Shown here: positions 41,985 to 51,453 of the stretch, piece by piece | Numbering within the stretch: the stretch's first letter is position 1 | Layout: each line of letters starts with the position of its first letter | Origin: an uncultured Actinomycetes bacterium | GTDB taxonomy: Bacteria; Actinomycetota; Acidimicrobiia; Acidimicrobiales; RAAP-2 | Length of the DNA stretch: 64,000 nucleotides | NCBI GenBank assembly: GCA_903924205.1 | Contig: CAIYAP010000001.1 | Span: 1-64,000 of the forward strand | Reading direction: 5' to 3' | Notes under the pieces: generated by a model | Seen by the model: only the letters and a program-made list of their open reading frames with translations | Told to the model about the DNA's origin: nothing | Database searches by the model: none | Program-made: the position numbers and the translations under genes

Positions 41985-42565
41985 ACGTCAGTGCGACGCA
42001 GCAAGGTTCTACACAGCATGTCGTGCAGCGTTTGGCGCTGCGCCGTTACGAGGACGGCCGCGTAGTCGAGGAGTTGGGCGATAGTCGCGACGTAGACGAG
42101 CGGGGGAAGATGAAGCGACTGAGGATGATTCAATACCTCTTGAACCGTCGGAATCTGGTTATGAAGGGCACACCAGATAAGGGCAATGTCACCGACTCGA
42201 CACAGCAAGGCTCGCGCAGCGGCTCTCGGTAACGACAGGTGAGCTCCGCTCAGCGTCGTCACTTGGGTCTTTGCCACTCGATTACCCAGCGTCCCCGACC
42301 CCCAGGTGGTCATAACGGTGATGTACAGAACCATGACAATGCTGGAGAGCACTTGAAAGACATTGTTGGTCAGATTCATCGACGAGGTCAGAACGCTGAG
42401 ACCAAACGCGACCACGAGGTAATCGAGCAGTGTCGCGCCCACCCGTCGCAGGGGCCCCGCCAGGGTGATGCAAGGTCCAGCCGGTTGAGATGACGAGCCA
42501 CACACCGCACATACCGAGGACGACAGTGGCGATCCGCAGTGGCGGCAATACGGCGAGATGCTCAT
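41981..42565 (-). CDS. RDD-family membrane protein with N-terminal zinc ribbon
   Basis: 194 aa from ATG 42565, which overlaps the glycosyltransferase stop (ATGA). Cysteines 7, 10, 19 and 22 (CRHCG, CAVCG) form a zinc ribbon, followed by an RDD domain with about three membrane helices: LAGPLRRVGATLLDYLVVAFG (conserved R-x4-D), GSGTLGNRVAKTQVTTLSG, ALLCRVGD and the terminal ALLVTAQRQTLHDMLCRT-like motif. RDD proteins are poorly understood; some act in ion exchange. Translationally coupled to the glycosyltransferase. Confidence 0.8.
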   Translation of the reverse strand: MSISPYCRHCGSPLSSSVCAVCGSSSQPAGPCITLAGPLRRVGATLLDYLVVAFGLSVLTSSMNLTNNVFQVLSSIVMVLYITVMTTWGSGTLGNRVAKTQVTTLSGAHLSLPRAAARALLCRVGDIALIWCALHNQIPTVQEVLNHPQSLHLPPLVYVATIAQLLDYAAVLVTAQRQTLHDMLCRTLLRRTDV

Positions 42566-43596
42566 AGCTCTACACCGTAGACACGAGATAAGTCCCGTGC
42601 GACCTCTTCGGCCCCATGACGGGCGAGCAGGCCTCGGCGAACGTTCTCGTCGTGAGGTTGACGCCGAGGGTCGTCCAGCCACTGGCGAAGGATCTCCGCG
42701 GCGTCATGGATGTCCGCCGCTCGCATGCCCGTTCCCTCGACGACCACGTCTTCGTCACCGAGCAGGGTGAGCGACACGATGGGCAGACCGGCACCTAGCG
42801 CTTCGAGACCGACGGTGGGCTGACCCTCCCACCACGACGGCATGATGAAGAGATCGCTGCCCGCGAGCCACTGACCGGCCATGGTGGAGTAGTCGCCACA
42901 GATGATGCGATCTGACATTCCTCGCCGGGCAATGTCCGCCTCGACGTCATGACGCAATGGCCCGTCGCCAACACAGATAACCGCCAATCGTGGGTCGTCG
43001 AGTATCGAAATGAGGTCGACGAGCCGTGAATGACCCTTCTGTTCGCTAAAGCGCGCGGGCCAGATCGCGATGCGAGTGTCGGCGGATATTGGGAAATCAC
43101 GACGCGGATCGCGCGCCACCGGAGAGTCGGGGAGGAGGTTGTTGATGACGTAGACATCACCGAGTTCGCTCGCGAGCAAGCTGGCGGGGCCACTGCCGCA
43201 GGCCGCAACGCGAACCCCGGCACGCACTGCAGCGCGCAACGACCTCCACGCTGCGGCGGGTTCACCTCGTGGATCGAGGCCGTGGCACTCGAGTACTCGG
43301 GTGCGACCGATGCCAGCGAGGACGAGGGCGGGGGCGAGGCGAAGCCCGTGGGCGTGGACCACGTCGGGCTGTAGGCGATGAACGAGCGTGGCGAGTTGGC
43401 GGATAAAAGACAGCGACCGGGGAGAAAAGGTGGGTAAATCGTGGGACGTCACGCCAGCATCACCGTTCCCACTGCCCCCACCCACCGCCACGTGCACCTC
43501 GTGTCCGCGAGCCGCTAACAGGCGCGCCTGCAGTGACACTTGGGCCTGCATGCCACCGGTGCCGCCGTTTGCCACCACCATGAGAACCCGTGCCAT
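42562..43596 (-). CDS. GT4-family glycosyltransferase
   Basis: 344 aa GT-B fold. N-terminal [20 protein letters not shown] (acceptor side), [12 protein letters not shown], and C-terminal donor-binding [28 protein letters not shown] and the E-x7-E motif region [18 protein letters not shown]. Peripheral to the membrane, probably adds a sugar to a lipid-linked or surface glycan; donor unknown. CACGAT 6 nt before the ATG is a variant leaderless promoter, in a short divergent gap with the mutase gene. Confidence 0.87.
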   Translation of the reverse strand: MARVLMVVANGGTGGMQAQVSLQARLLAARGHEVHVAVGGGSGNGDAGVTSHDLPTFSPRSLSFIRQLATLVHRLQPDVVHAHGLRLAPALVLAGIGRTRVLECHGLDPRGEPAAAWRSLRAAVRAGVRVAACGSGPASLLASELGDVYVINNLLPDSPVARDPRRDFPISADTRIAIWPARFSEQKGHSRLVDLISILDDPRLAVICVGDGPLRHDVEADIARRGMSDRIICGDYSTMAGQWLAGSDLFIMPSWWEGQPTVGLEALGAGLPIVSLTLLGDEDVVVEGTGMRAADIHDAAEILRQWLDDPRRQPHDENVRRGLLARHGAEEVARDLSRVYGVEL

Positions 43597-43637
43597 CTCT
43601 CTATCGTGGCACGACGAGACCGCGCAGCCGTAACGCC

Positions 43638-43643
43638 TAACCT
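43638..43643 (+). promoter_or_regulatory. -10 element TAACCT, 7 nt before the mutase gene
   Basis: TAACCT with a 7-nt spacer to GTG 43651; leaderless type. Confidence 0.45.
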
Positions 43644-43650
43644 CACGGGT

Positions 43651-45231
43651 GTGAGTAGTTCAGACCCTCGTAGCACTGACTCGGGCATCGATATCAAGCC
43701 CGTGTACGGCCCCGCCGACCTTCCCGCCGACCTCGACCAGCGTCTCGGCGAGCCGGGGGAGTACCCCTTCACCCGCGGCGTGCATCCCACGATGTATCGC
43801 GGACGCCTGTGGACCATGCGCCAGTACGCCGGCTTTGGCACCGCCGAGGCCACCAACGAACGCTTCAAGTTCCTCTTAGCGGCAGGACAAACCGGTTTGT
43901 CCTGCGCCTTTGACTTGCCCACGCAGATGGGTTACGACGCCGACCACCCGCGTGCCGAAGGCGAAGTGGGGAAAGTGGGCGTGGCCATAAGCTCCCTCGA
44001 CGACATGCGCCTCTTGTTGAGCGGACTGCCGCTGGATGAAGTGACGACGTCGATGACCATCAACTCCACCGCGAGCACCTTGCTGTTGCTCTACCAGCTG
44101 GTCGCGGAAGAGCAGGGAGTCCGCGGCGACCAGCTGCGCGGCACCATCCAAAACGACATTTTGAAGGAGTACGTCGCTCGCGGCACCTACATCTATCCGC
44201 CACGGCCGTCCATGCGACTCATTGTGGATACCTTCGCGTATTGCCGCGAAGAAATGCCGAATTGGAACACCATTTCGATTTCCGGTTATCACATTCGTGA
44301 AGCGGGATCGACGGCGGTGCAAGAAGTCGCCTTCACCTTGGCGAATGGCATTGCCTACGTCGAGGCGGCGCTTGCGGCCGGACTGCCGCTCGACGAATTC
44401 GCCCCGCGCTTGTCCTTCTTCTTTAACTCCCATAACAACCTGTTTGAAGAGGCCGCCAAGTTCCGTGCGGCGCGTCGCCTCTGGGCCTCGATCATGAAGG
44501 AGCGTTTCGGCTCCACCGATCCCAAGTCCATGATGCTGCGCTTCCACACCCAAACGGGCGGCTCCACCTTGACCGCGCAACAGCCCGTCAACAACGTGGT
44601 GCGCGTCACCCTCCAAGCCCTGGCGGCAGCCCTCGGCGGCACGCAAAGTCTGCACACCAACGGCTTCGACGAAGCTCTGGGACTACCGACCGAGTCCGCC
44701 GCTCGTCTAGCGCTGCGTACGCAGCAAATTGTGGGGTACGAATCGGGCGTGGCGGACACCGTCGATCCGCTCGCGGGAAGTTATTTCGTCGAATCGCTCA
44801 CCGACCAGATTGAGGCGGCGGCGCGAGAATATCTCGGACGTATCGACGAACTCGGGGGCGCCGTCTCGGCCATTGAGCAGCGTTACATGCAAGACGAAAT
44901 TGAATCGGCGGCGTACGACTACGCCCGTGGAGTGGATGCGGGTCGCATCGTGGTGGTCGGCGTCAATAAGTTTGCCGAGAACTCCGATGGCAGCCCTGAT
45001 GTCTTCCCCATCGATATCGAGCAGCAGCGCGCCCAGACGCAGCGCGTCAAGGATCTCAAGCTCACGAGGAACAACGAGGAAGTTAACGCTCGCTTGGCTG
45101 ACCTCGAGACCGCGGCGCGTGGGTCAGCCAACGTTCTCTACCCGATGAAAGACGCCCTCAAGGCGAAGGCAACCTTGGGTGAAGTGGCCGACGTGCTACG
45201 CGACGTCTTCGGGGTCTACCAACCGCTGTAG
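43651..45231 (+). CDS. Methylmalonyl-CoA mutase, catalytic (large) subunit without B12 domain
   Basis: 526 aa from GTG 43651; the frame extends 111 nt upstream across the promoter. TIM-barrel part only: [20 protein letters not shown] with Y59 (methylmalonyl-CoA mutases have Tyr here; isobutyryl- and 2-hydroxyisobutyryl-CoA mutases have Phe or Ile), [29 protein letters not shown] and [14 protein letters not shown]. There is no D-x-H-x-x-G cobalamin domain, so a separate small subunit must exist elsewhere. Interconverts methylmalonyl-CoA and succinyl-CoA. Fits with the biotin carboxylase at 46665 for propionyl-CoA use. Confidence 0.9.
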   Translation: MSSSDPRSTDSGIDIKPVYGPADLPADLDQRLGEPGEYPFTRGVHPTMYRGRLWTMRQYAGFGTAEATNERFKFLLAAGQTGLSCAFDLPTQMGYDADHPRAEGEVGKVGVAISSLDDMRLLLSGLPLDEVTTSMTINSTASTLLLLYQLVAEEQGVRGDQLRGTIQNDILKEYVARGTYIYPPRPSMRLIVDTFAYCREEMPNWNTISISGYHIREAGSTAVQEVAFTLANGIAYVEAALAAGLPLDEFAPRLSFFFNSHNNLFEEAAKFRAARRLWASIMKERFGSTDPKSMMLRFHTQTGGSTLTAQQPVNNVVRVTLQALAAALGGTQSLHTNGFDEALGLPTESAARLALRTQQIVGYESGVADTVDPLAGSYFVESLTDQIEAAAREYLGRIDELGGAVSAIEQRYMQDEIESAAYDYARGVDAGRIVVVGVNKFAENSDGSPDVFPIDIEQQRAQTQRVKDLKLTRNNEEVNARLADLETAARGSANVLYPMKDALKAKATLGEVADVLRDVFGVYQPL

Positions 45232-45232
45232 G

Positions 45233-45526
45233 TCAGATGTCGAGGGCGTCGAGGTGGTGCATGAACACCGGTGCCGACAGGTGCGGACGCGTCAGCGACC
45301 TCCAGGTCTCAAATTCGGGCGCCTCACGAAAACCTTCGAGGTGATCGGGGATTGAGGCCCACGACACGAGCAAGACGAATTGCGTGGGAGTCTCCACGCT
45401 GCGGTGCAAGGTGGCGCCGTGACATCCGCGCGCCGCGCGAATCAGCGGAAGGGCGGCGGCAAAGCCGGCGATGAACTCATCAATTTGGTCCGCGTGAACC
45501 TCGTATCGCGCTTCTTCGGTAATCAC
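45233..45526 (-). CDS. Antibiotic-biosynthesis-monooxygenase (ABM) domain protein
   Basis: 97 aa dimeric alpha-beta barrel type. EARYEVHADQIDEFIAGFAA and GCHGATLHRSVETPTQFVLLVSW fit the ABM/DUF family fold (cofactor-independent oxygenases, haem-degrading enzymes and EthD-like proteins). Its GTG overlaps the stop of the M20 hydrolase by 4 nt, so it is the third gene of a carboxylase operon. Catalytic role unknown. Confidence 0.75.
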   Translation of the reverse strand: MITEEARYEVHADQIDEFIAGFAAALPLIRAARGCHGATLHRSVETPTQFVLLVSWASIPDHLEGFREAPEFETWRSLTRPHLSAPVFMHHLDALDI

Positions 45527-46668
45527 GCGCGCGTCTCCAGGCGGTGACGCAGGGCGTCGTCACCGGCGACGCGGGCCACCGTTTCTGCCATGATGCCGGC
45601 ACCGTTGATCACCGCTCGGTCCGCGCTGTCGTTGATGCACGACGCCGTGAACTCGGGCTGGTGATTTACCGCACCGTGGGTGTCGATGCCGATCAAGGGG
45701 TGAATGGCGGGCACCACGAGTGACACGTTCGCCATGTCCGTGGAGATTGTGGGAATGGGCTCGCCGGCATCATCAGCGGCGAAGCTGCGTCCTGTCGCTT
45801 CGGCCGCGACACGATAGTGGGCCAGAATGTCGAGATCGTCAACCATGTGACTAAAGGGGTGACCCAGTGTCTCGATGGAAAGTTCGGTGTCGGTCGCCAG
45901 TGCGCCAGCCTGAAAACACTTTTCGACGCGACCACGCAGAACGTCCAGGCGCTCGTAGGTGACGGAGCGGCACATGTAACGCCCGACGGCCTTTGACGGG
46001 ATGATGTTGGCCGCGGCGCCCCCTTCGGTAGTGATGCCGTGGACTTGGTCGCCGGGCCGAAGCTGTTGACGCAACAGTCCCACCGCAACCTGCGAAATGG
46101 TCAGGGCGTCAAGAGCGTTTCGGCCTTCCCACGGGGCCGCGGACGCGTGGGCGTTCTTCCCGGTAAAGGTGGCGTCGAAGTGGTCGACCGCGAGGCACAT
46201 GGCGCGCAGGCGGTCATTCGGCCACGGGTGGACCATGAGTGAGAAGTGCACGTCGTCGAAGTAGCCGGCGTTAATCAGGTCGATCTTGCCGCCGCCGCCT
46301 TCTTCGCTGGGGGTGCCGAGGACGACCACGGTGATGCCCAGCTCGTCAGCCTTCTCGGCCAACACGAGACCGGCCCCTACGGACGCAGCCGCGATGATGT
46401 TGTGACCGCAGGCGTGGCCGACATCGGGCAAGGCGTCAAATTCGACGCACATGGCCACCACGAGCGATCCGTTGCCGGCCACCGCACGAAACGCGGTCGC
46501 GAGACCCGCGGCGTTTTCCTCGATGGCAAAGCCGTGCGCGGCGAGAACGCGACGACAGGCGGCGGAGCTTTCGAACTCCTCATAACCAAGTTCCGGGTGC
46601 GCGTGAATGAAGTGGGAGAGCTCGAGTAGCTCGCTGCGAAATGGCTCGGCAGCGGTGACGAGGCTCAT
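45523..46668 (-). CDS. M20D-family amidohydrolase
   Basis: 381 aa. N-terminal LSHFIHAHPELGYEEFESSA, metal-site HACGHNI and TPSEEGGGGKIDL (Glu-Glu pair), a lid domain AVDHFDATFTGKNAHASA, and late IGIDTHGAVNHQPEF with a metal His. Resembles AbgB-like aminobenzoyl-glutamate or N-acyl amino acid hydrolases. Soluble. Starts 4 nt inside the biotin-carboxylase gene end and ends 4 nt inside the ABM gene, so tightly co-translated. Confidence 0.87.
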   Translation of the reverse strand: MSLVTAAEPFRSELLELSHFIHAHPELGYEEFESSAACRRVLAAHGFAIEENAAGLATAFRAVAGNGSLVVAMCVEFDALPDVGHACGHNIIAAASVGAGLVLAEKADELGITVVVLGTPSEEGGGGKIDLINAGYFDDVHFSLMVHPWPNDRLRAMCLAVDHFDATFTGKNAHASAAPWEGRNALDALTISQVAVGLLRQQLRPGDQVHGITTEGGAAANIIPSKAVGRYMCRSVTYERLDVLRGRVEKCFQAGALATDTELSIETLGHPFSHMVDDLDILAHYRVAAEATGRSFAADDAGEPIPTISTDMANVSLVVPAIHPLIGIDTHGAVNHQPEFTASCINDSADRAVINGAGIMAETVARVAGDDALRHRLETRA

Positions 46669-48419
46669 GCCACGACCACCACAACGTCGCCGGCCGACAC
46701 GGAGTCGCCCGAGGCGACCTTGACCTCGGTCACGGTGCCCGCGGCGCTGCTCACCACGGCGTTTTCCATCTTCATCGCTTCGAGAATGACCACCGTCGCC
46801 CCCGCTTCCACTTCATCGCCCACGGCGACGAGCACCTTCACGATGGTGCCCTGCATGGGAACAGTGATCGAGCCACCATCGGACGCGACGGCGCCACTGG
46901 AATGCGAGCGACGTGAACTACGCGGTGCGGCGGTCGCGGGTGCCGCGGGCGCACCACTGCTCTCGGGCAGCCACAAGGTGACGGCCACACGCTTGCCCGC
47001 GACTTCGGCCGTGACCTCGTGACGACTGAGGCCATCGGCCCCGTTCGCGCCGGGGTTCGCCGGTGAGGAGACGCCCGAGAGGTCGAGGCGCTCTTCCACC
47101 CACTTGGTCGAGTGCACGCCGGCAGCAAAGTCCGGGTGTTCCAAAATTGCGACGTCGGCCGGCAAGGTGGTGGCCACGCCCTCGATGTGGGTTTCGGCGA
47201 TGGCGCGCAGCATGCGGTGTCGGGCCTTCTCGCGGTCCGAACCCCACACCACCAGCTTGGCGATGAGGTTGTCGTAGTACTGACTGACGGTGTCACCGGC
47301 GCGGTAGCCCGCATCGAGGCGAACACCGGGGCCCGACGGCTCGTCAAAGCGGGTCAAAGTGCCTGGCGAGGGCAAGAAGCGACCACCGGCGGGGTCCTCG
47401 GCATTGATACGCACTTCGATGGCGTGGCCATCGCGGCGAATCTCGTCCTGGCTGAACGGCAGGGCTTCTCCCGCGGCAATGCGGATCTGCCACTCGACGA
47501 GGTCGAGGCCCGTCACGAGTTCGGTGACCGGGTGCTCGACCTGGAGGCGAGTGTTCATCTCGAGGAAGAAGAACTCGCCGTCCTGGTAGAGGAACTCGAC
47601 GGTGCCGGCGTTGACGTAGCCGCAGGCCTTCGAGACCTTGACGGCCGCTTCACCCATGGCGCGGCGCACCTCGTCGGGGAAGTTCGCGGCCGGGGACTCC
47701 TCGACCAACTTTTGGTGGCGACGCTGTGCGGAGCAGTCGCGCTCACCGAGCCACAGACAGTTGCCATGGGTATCCGCCACGATCTGCATTTCGATGTGGC
47801 GAGGCCACGTGAGGTATCGCTCGACGTAGCACTCGCTACGGCCAAAGTACGACAGCGCCTCGCGCTGCGCGCTTTCGAGGGCGGGGGCGGCTTCCTCCGC
47901 CGAGTGCACCACCTTCATGCCGCGTCCCCCACCACCGAAAGCCGCCTTAATGGCGACGGGCCAACCGACCGAATTTCCGAACTCGATGATTTCATCTGCG
48001 CTCTCGAGGGTCTGCGAACGACCGGGCACGCCCGAGACGCCGGCCTTTTCGGCCGCGAGGCGAGAGGAAATCTTGTCACCCATGACTTCAATGGCGGAGG
48101 GGGGAGGCCCGATGAAAGTCACGCCGCGCTCGGTGATGGCGCGCGCGAAGTCAGTGTTCTCGGAGAAGAATCCGTAGCCGGGGTGGACGGCGTCGGCGCC
48201 ACTGCGGGCGATGATGTCCAAGATTGCCTCCGTGTTGAGGTAGCTCTCGGCGGCGGTCTGGCCGCCGAGAGCGTAGGCCTCGTCCGCGAGTCGCACGTGC
48301 AGGGCGTCGCGGTCTAATTCGGAGTACACCGCCACAGTGGCGATGCCCATTTCTCGGCACGTGCGAATGACGCGGACGGCAATCTCTCCGCGGTTAGCGA
48401 TCAAAACCTTGGTAATCAC
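46665..48419 (-). CDS. accA3-like: Acetyl-/propionyl-CoA carboxylase alpha subunit (biotin carboxylase plus BCCP)
   Basis: 584 aa. Biotin carboxylase about 1-450: KVLIANRGEIAVRVIR, ATP-grasp FGGGGRGMKVV, ERDCSAQRRHQKLVEE, EMNTRLQVEHPVTE. Ala/Pro linker, then the BCCP domain about 510-584 with biotin lysine K550 (LEAMKMEN). Produces carboxybiotin for a carboxyltransferase beta subunit encoded elsewhere. GTG start with AGGAG about 6 nt upstream. Divergent birA (65 bp away) would biotinylate it. With the mutase it fits propionyl-CoA to succinyl-CoA. Confidence 0.94.
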   Translation of the reverse strand: MITKVLIANRGEIAVRVIRTCREMGIATVAVYSELDRDALHVRLADEAYALGGQTAAESYLNTEAILDIIARSGADAVHPGYGFFSENTDFARAITERGVTFIGPPPSAIEVMGDKISSRLAAEKAGVSGVPGRSQTLESADEIIEFGNSVGWPVAIKAAFGGGGRGMKVVHSAEEAAPALESAQREALSYFGRSECYVERYLTWPRHIEMQIVADTHGNCLWLGERDCSAQRRHQKLVEESPAANFPDEVRRAMGEAAVKVSKACGYVNAGTVEFLYQDGEFFFLEMNTRLQVEHPVTELVTGLDLVEWQIRIAAGEALPFSQDEIRRDGHAIEVRINAEDPAGGRFLPSPGTLTRFDEPSGPGVRLDAGYRAGDTVSQYYDNLIAKLVVWGSDREKARHRMLRAIAETHIEGVATTLPADVAILEHPDFAAGVHSTKWVEERLDLSGVSSPANPGANGADGLSRHEVTAEVAGKRVAVTLWLPESSGAPAAPATAAPRSSRRSHSSGAVASDGGSITVPMQGTIVKVLVAVGDEVEAGATVVILEAMKMENAVVSSAAGTVTEVKVASGDSVSAGDVVVVVA

Positions 48420-48472
48420 GTTGACTCCTGTAAGCGGGTGCAGGCTTTTCTAGCACCGCAACCTTCAAACTC

Positions 48473-48478
48473 TAAGGT
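48473..48478 (+). promoter_or_regulatory. -10 element TAAGGT, 6 nt before birA
   Basis: TAAGGT with a 6-nt spacer to GTG 48485; leaderless type. Confidence 0.5.
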
Positions 48479-48484
48479 GGCGGC

Positions 48485-49234
48485 GTGAACATCCCTATCT
48501 GGCGCATTAATCACCTGTCGGAGGTGGATTCCACTAACCGTTGGCTGGCCGACGCGGCGCGCGAAGGGGCTCCAGCGGGCACTGTCTGTTACGCCGATTT
48601 CCAAACGGCGGGCCGTGGGCGAAATGACCGTTCCTGGGAAGCGCCGGCCCGATCGGGACTGCTCTGTTCTCTACTCCTTGAACAACCCGGGCAGGGTCCC
48701 GGCCCACAATGGGCCTCGGTCGCCGTGGCCCTCGCCGCACGATTCGCGCTGGCGCGCCTTGCGGGGATCAAGGTAGACCTCAAGTGGCCGAATGACCTCT
48801 TGGTGGGCCACGAGAAACTCGGCGGCCTGCTCGCCGAACGCGTCAGTGATGTGGACGGACGTTGGCGAGTGGTGGTCGGTATCGGGGTGAATCTCACCAC
48901 GGACGGCCCTCCGAGCGCGACGGGCATCAGCGTGCGTCGCGCGGCGGGCGTCACCGTGTCAGCTGAAGCTCTCCTCGACGACATGCTGGGCTACCTCGAG
49001 CGGGGCTGGGTCAACCCGACCTGGTGGGCGGATGAGTTGCGCGACGAGTATCGACGCGTCTGCGTAACGATCGGCCAGGACATGGTGGCCACGACGTCGT
49101 CGGGCGACATCGCGGGGGTCGCCACATCGATCACTGATGATGGTTCCTTGGTGGTCGACAGTGGGTCGGGCGAGATCGTGGTGACGGCGGGTGACGTGCG
49201 TCACGTCCGACGTCCGACGGGGGAGCGCGCGTGA
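48485..49234 (+). CDS. birA: Biotin-protein ligase, no DNA-binding domain
   Basis: 249 aa. EVDSTNRWL, ATP/biotin-binding GRGRNDRSW (43-51), KWPNDLLVGHEKLGGLL and VVGIGVNLTT, then a C-terminal SH3-like domain (about 200-245). The N-terminal helix-turn-helix of E. coli BirA is missing, so it is a ligase only (BirA group I). Joins biotin to the BCCP lysine of the carboxylase encoded divergently next door. Overlaps the rmlD start by 4 nt. Confidence 0.93.
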   Translation: MNIPIWRINHLSEVDSTNRWLADAAREGAPAGTVCYADFQTAGRGRNDRSWEAPARSGLLCSLLLEQPGQGPGPQWASVAVALAARFALARLAGIKVDLKWPNDLLVGHEKLGGLLAERVSDVDGRWRVVVGIGVNLTTDGPPSATGISVRRAAGVTVSAEALLDDMLGYLERGWVNPTWWADELRDEYRRVCVTIGQDMVATTSSGDIAGVATSITDDGSLVVDSGSGEIVVTAGDVRHVRRPTGERA

Positions 49235-50118
49235 CCACTCGAGTTCTCATTACCGGTGCCTACGGCCAGGTCGGCGTGGACTGCGTCGACACGTTCAACG
49301 GCCTCATCCCGCCGGGTGGCTCCTCTTTCTTGCCCCCAGTGTCAGCGGGCGAATTCGACGTCATTGGCGTCTCGCATCACGACCTCGACGTGTCGAACGA
49401 GTCCATGGTGACTCGCGTGGTGGAGATGATTCGACCCGACGCCATCGTGCACCTCGCCGCGTACACCGCCGTCGACAAGGCGGAGACCGATGAGGGGACC
49501 TGTCGAGCGGTCAACGTCGACGGCACCCGCTTCCTCGCAGAGGCGGGAGAGCGCGTTGGCGCCCACGTCATCGCCATTTCCAGCGACTACGTCTTTGACG
49601 GTCGCAGTGCACGGGCATACGTCGAAGGCGATGAGCGCAACCCCCTCGGTGCGTATGGCCGGTCGAAGCGAGATGGTGAAGATGCGGTCTCGGCGTCCGT
49701 GTCCATGATTCGCGCGTCGTGGGTGATGGGTTCACGTGGAAAAAATGTGGTGCGCGCCGTCCGTGATCGTTTGGCCAGCGGGGGAGAAGTCCGCTTCGTC
49801 ACTGATCAAGTCGGCACACCCACCATGGCCGCTGACCTGTCGCGTGTGCTGGTGGAATTTGTTCGCCATCGACCCGGTGGCATCTGGCACGTGGCGAACA
49901 CGGGAGAAGCGTCGTGGTGTGACGTCATTAGCGCCGAAGCGGAAATACTGGGCGCGGGCAGCGTGCTGCCTATCACCACCCACGAACTCAATCCCGCGCC
50001 GCTGGCGACTCGTCCCGCGCACAGCGCGCTTGATACGGGCAAGTTGCATCGCGACATGGGGATCTCGATGCCCCACTGGCGCGATGGACTCCAGAGGCTT
50101 CTTGAGGGTGCCGAGTAG
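49231..50118 (+). CDS. rmlD: RmlD-like dTDP-4-dehydrorhamnose reductase
   Basis: 295 aa SDR. VLITGAYGQVGVDC nucleotide site, DLDVSNESMV, VHLAAYTAVDKAETD (diagnostic of RmlD), NVDGTRFLAE, SSDYVFDG, and catalytic YGRSKRDGE. Last step of dTDP-L-rhamnose synthesis. The other Rml genes are not in the window. Coupled to birA (GTGA) and followed after 9 nt by ugd, which has its own -10. Confidence 0.88.
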   Translation: MTTRVLITGAYGQVGVDCVDTFNGLIPPGGSSFLPPVSAGEFDVIGVSHHDLDVSNESMVTRVVEMIRPDAIVHLAAYTAVDKAETDEGTCRAVNVDGTRFLAEAGERVGAHVIAISSDYVFDGRSARAYVEGDERNPLGAYGRSKRDGEDAVSASVSMIRASWVMGSRGKNVVRAVRDRLASGGEVRFVTDQVGTPTMAADLSRVLVEFVRHRPGGIWHVANTGEASWCDVISAEAEILGAGSVLPITTHELNPAPLATRPAHSALDTGKLHRDMGISMPHWRDGLQRLLEGAE

Positions 50119-50121
50119 GCT
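50116..50121 (+). promoter_or_regulatory. -10 element TAGGCT, 6 nt before ugd
   Basis: TAGGCT overlaps the rmlD stop (TAG) and sits 6 nt before GTG 50128: an internal leaderless-type promoter inside a gene cluster. Confidence 0.5.
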
Positions 50122-50127
50122 CTTCGC

Positions 50128-51453
50128 GTGCCTAACCCGTCAGAAATCCTCGGGGTCATTGCCTCGCCCCGTCGAGTCGCCGTCATTGGTGCGGGCTACG
50201 TGGGCATTCCTACTGCCGTCGTCTTGGCGCATCTGGGACACCAGGTCACGTTGGCCGAGCGCGACGGGTTGCGCCGAAATTCTTTGCTGGCGGGACAATC
50301 GCCCATCATGGAGGAGGGTTTAGACGACCTCCTGGTCCCCACCTTGCAATCAGGACGCCTGCACATTGTCGAGAAGGCCGCGGAGGCGGCGAGTAACGCG
50401 GACATCGTGTTTCTGTGTGTGGCCACCCCTCAGGGTGATGACGGCCATAGCGACCTGACCTTCATCGACGTCGTGTCTCGAGAAATCGCCGATGTGCTGC
50501 CGGTAAACGCCATTGTCGTGAATAAGTCCACCGTGCCCGTCGGCACCGCACAGCGCGTTGCCGAACTCATCGGACGCGCGGACGTGACCGTGGTCTCGAA
50601 CCCAGAGTTCCTCCGCGAAGGCCTCGCGGTGTACGACTCCTTTAACCCCGAGCGCATCGTGGTGGGGGCACCGTCGAGTGCCATTGGTCACCAGGTCGCC
50701 GATCTCTTCTCGCCGCTGCGCGCCCAGGTAGTCATGACTGATGAGACCACCAGCGAATTGACGAAGTACGCGGCGAACGCTTTTCTCGCGGCGAAGTTGT
50801 CATTCGCAAACACGATGTCGCGCCTGTGTGACGCCCTCGGCGGCAACGTCGACGACTTATCACTCGGCATGGGTCTCGACTCACGGATCGGTCGCAGTTT
50901 TCTTCGTCCCGGCCCGGGCTGGGGTGGGTCGTGCCTGCCGAAGGACACGGCGGCCCTCGTGGCTATCGCGAATGACGCGAATGTGGATATTTCCATTGTT
51001 GAGGCGTCCATTTCCTCCAACCACGCCCAGCAGACTCACTTGGTGAACGCCGTGCGAGAGACCATCGGAGGCAACCTCCAGGGCGCCGTTGTCAGTGTCT
51101 GGGGTCTCACCTTCAAGGCGGGAACCTCGGACCGCCGCGACTCGCCGGCTCTCGAAATCGTGGAATTGTTACTGGCCGCTGGTGCCCGCGTTCAAGCCTT
51201 TGATCCCACCGTAGACGCGGGGGCGATCGACGCGGACCTCCACGGCATCGCCACCTTCAGCTCGGTCGACGACGCGGCTCGTGGCAGTGAGGTGATTTTG
51301 GTGCTGACCGAATGGCCGCAGTTTGCCCTGGTGAATTTCGACGAATTGGCCGACGTGGTGCGTCAGCGCCACGTCGTTGATGCTCGCAACTTGCTCTCCA
51401 TGCGCGATGTGCGTGCGGCAGGCTTTAGCTACCGCGGATTGGGCCGTCGATGA
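50128..51453 (+). CDS. ugd: UDP-glucose 6-dehydrogenase
   Basis: 441 aa. RVAVIGAGYVGIPTAVVLAHLG, STVPVGTAQRV, NPEFLREGLAVYDS, TKYAANAFLAAKLSFANT, catalytic cysteine in PGPGWGGSCLPKDTAA, and WGLTFKAGTSDRRDSPA. Oxidises UDP-glucose to UDP-glucuronate with two NAD+. ATG of the decarboxylase gene overlaps its stop, so the product can be passed straight to UDP-xylose synthesis. Confidence 0.93.
   Translation: MPNPSEILGVIASPRRVAVIGAGYVGIPTAVVLAHLGHQVTLAERDGLRRNSLLAGQSPIMEEGLDDLLVPTLQSGRLHIVEKAAEAASNADIVFLCVATPQGDDGHSDLTFIDVVSREIADVLPVNAIVVNKSTVPVGTAQRVAELIGRADVTVVSNPEFLREGLAVYDSFNPERIVVGAPSSAIGHQVADLFSPLRAQVVMTDETTSELTKYAANAFLAAKLSFANTMSRLCDALGGNVDDLSLGMGLDSRIGRSFLRPGPGWGGSCLPKDTAALVAIANDANVDISIVEASISSNHAQQTHLVNAVRETIGGNLQGAVVSVWGLTFKAGTSDRRDSPALEIVELLLAAGARVQAFDPTVDAGAIDADLHGIATFSSVDDAARGSEVILVLTEWPQFALVNFDELADVVRQRHVVDARNLLSMRDVRAAGFSYRGLGRR

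Noticed and set aside
47112-48317. 401-codon open frame on the plus strand
   Set aside because: Antisense of the biotin carboxylase gene; no recognisable domain.
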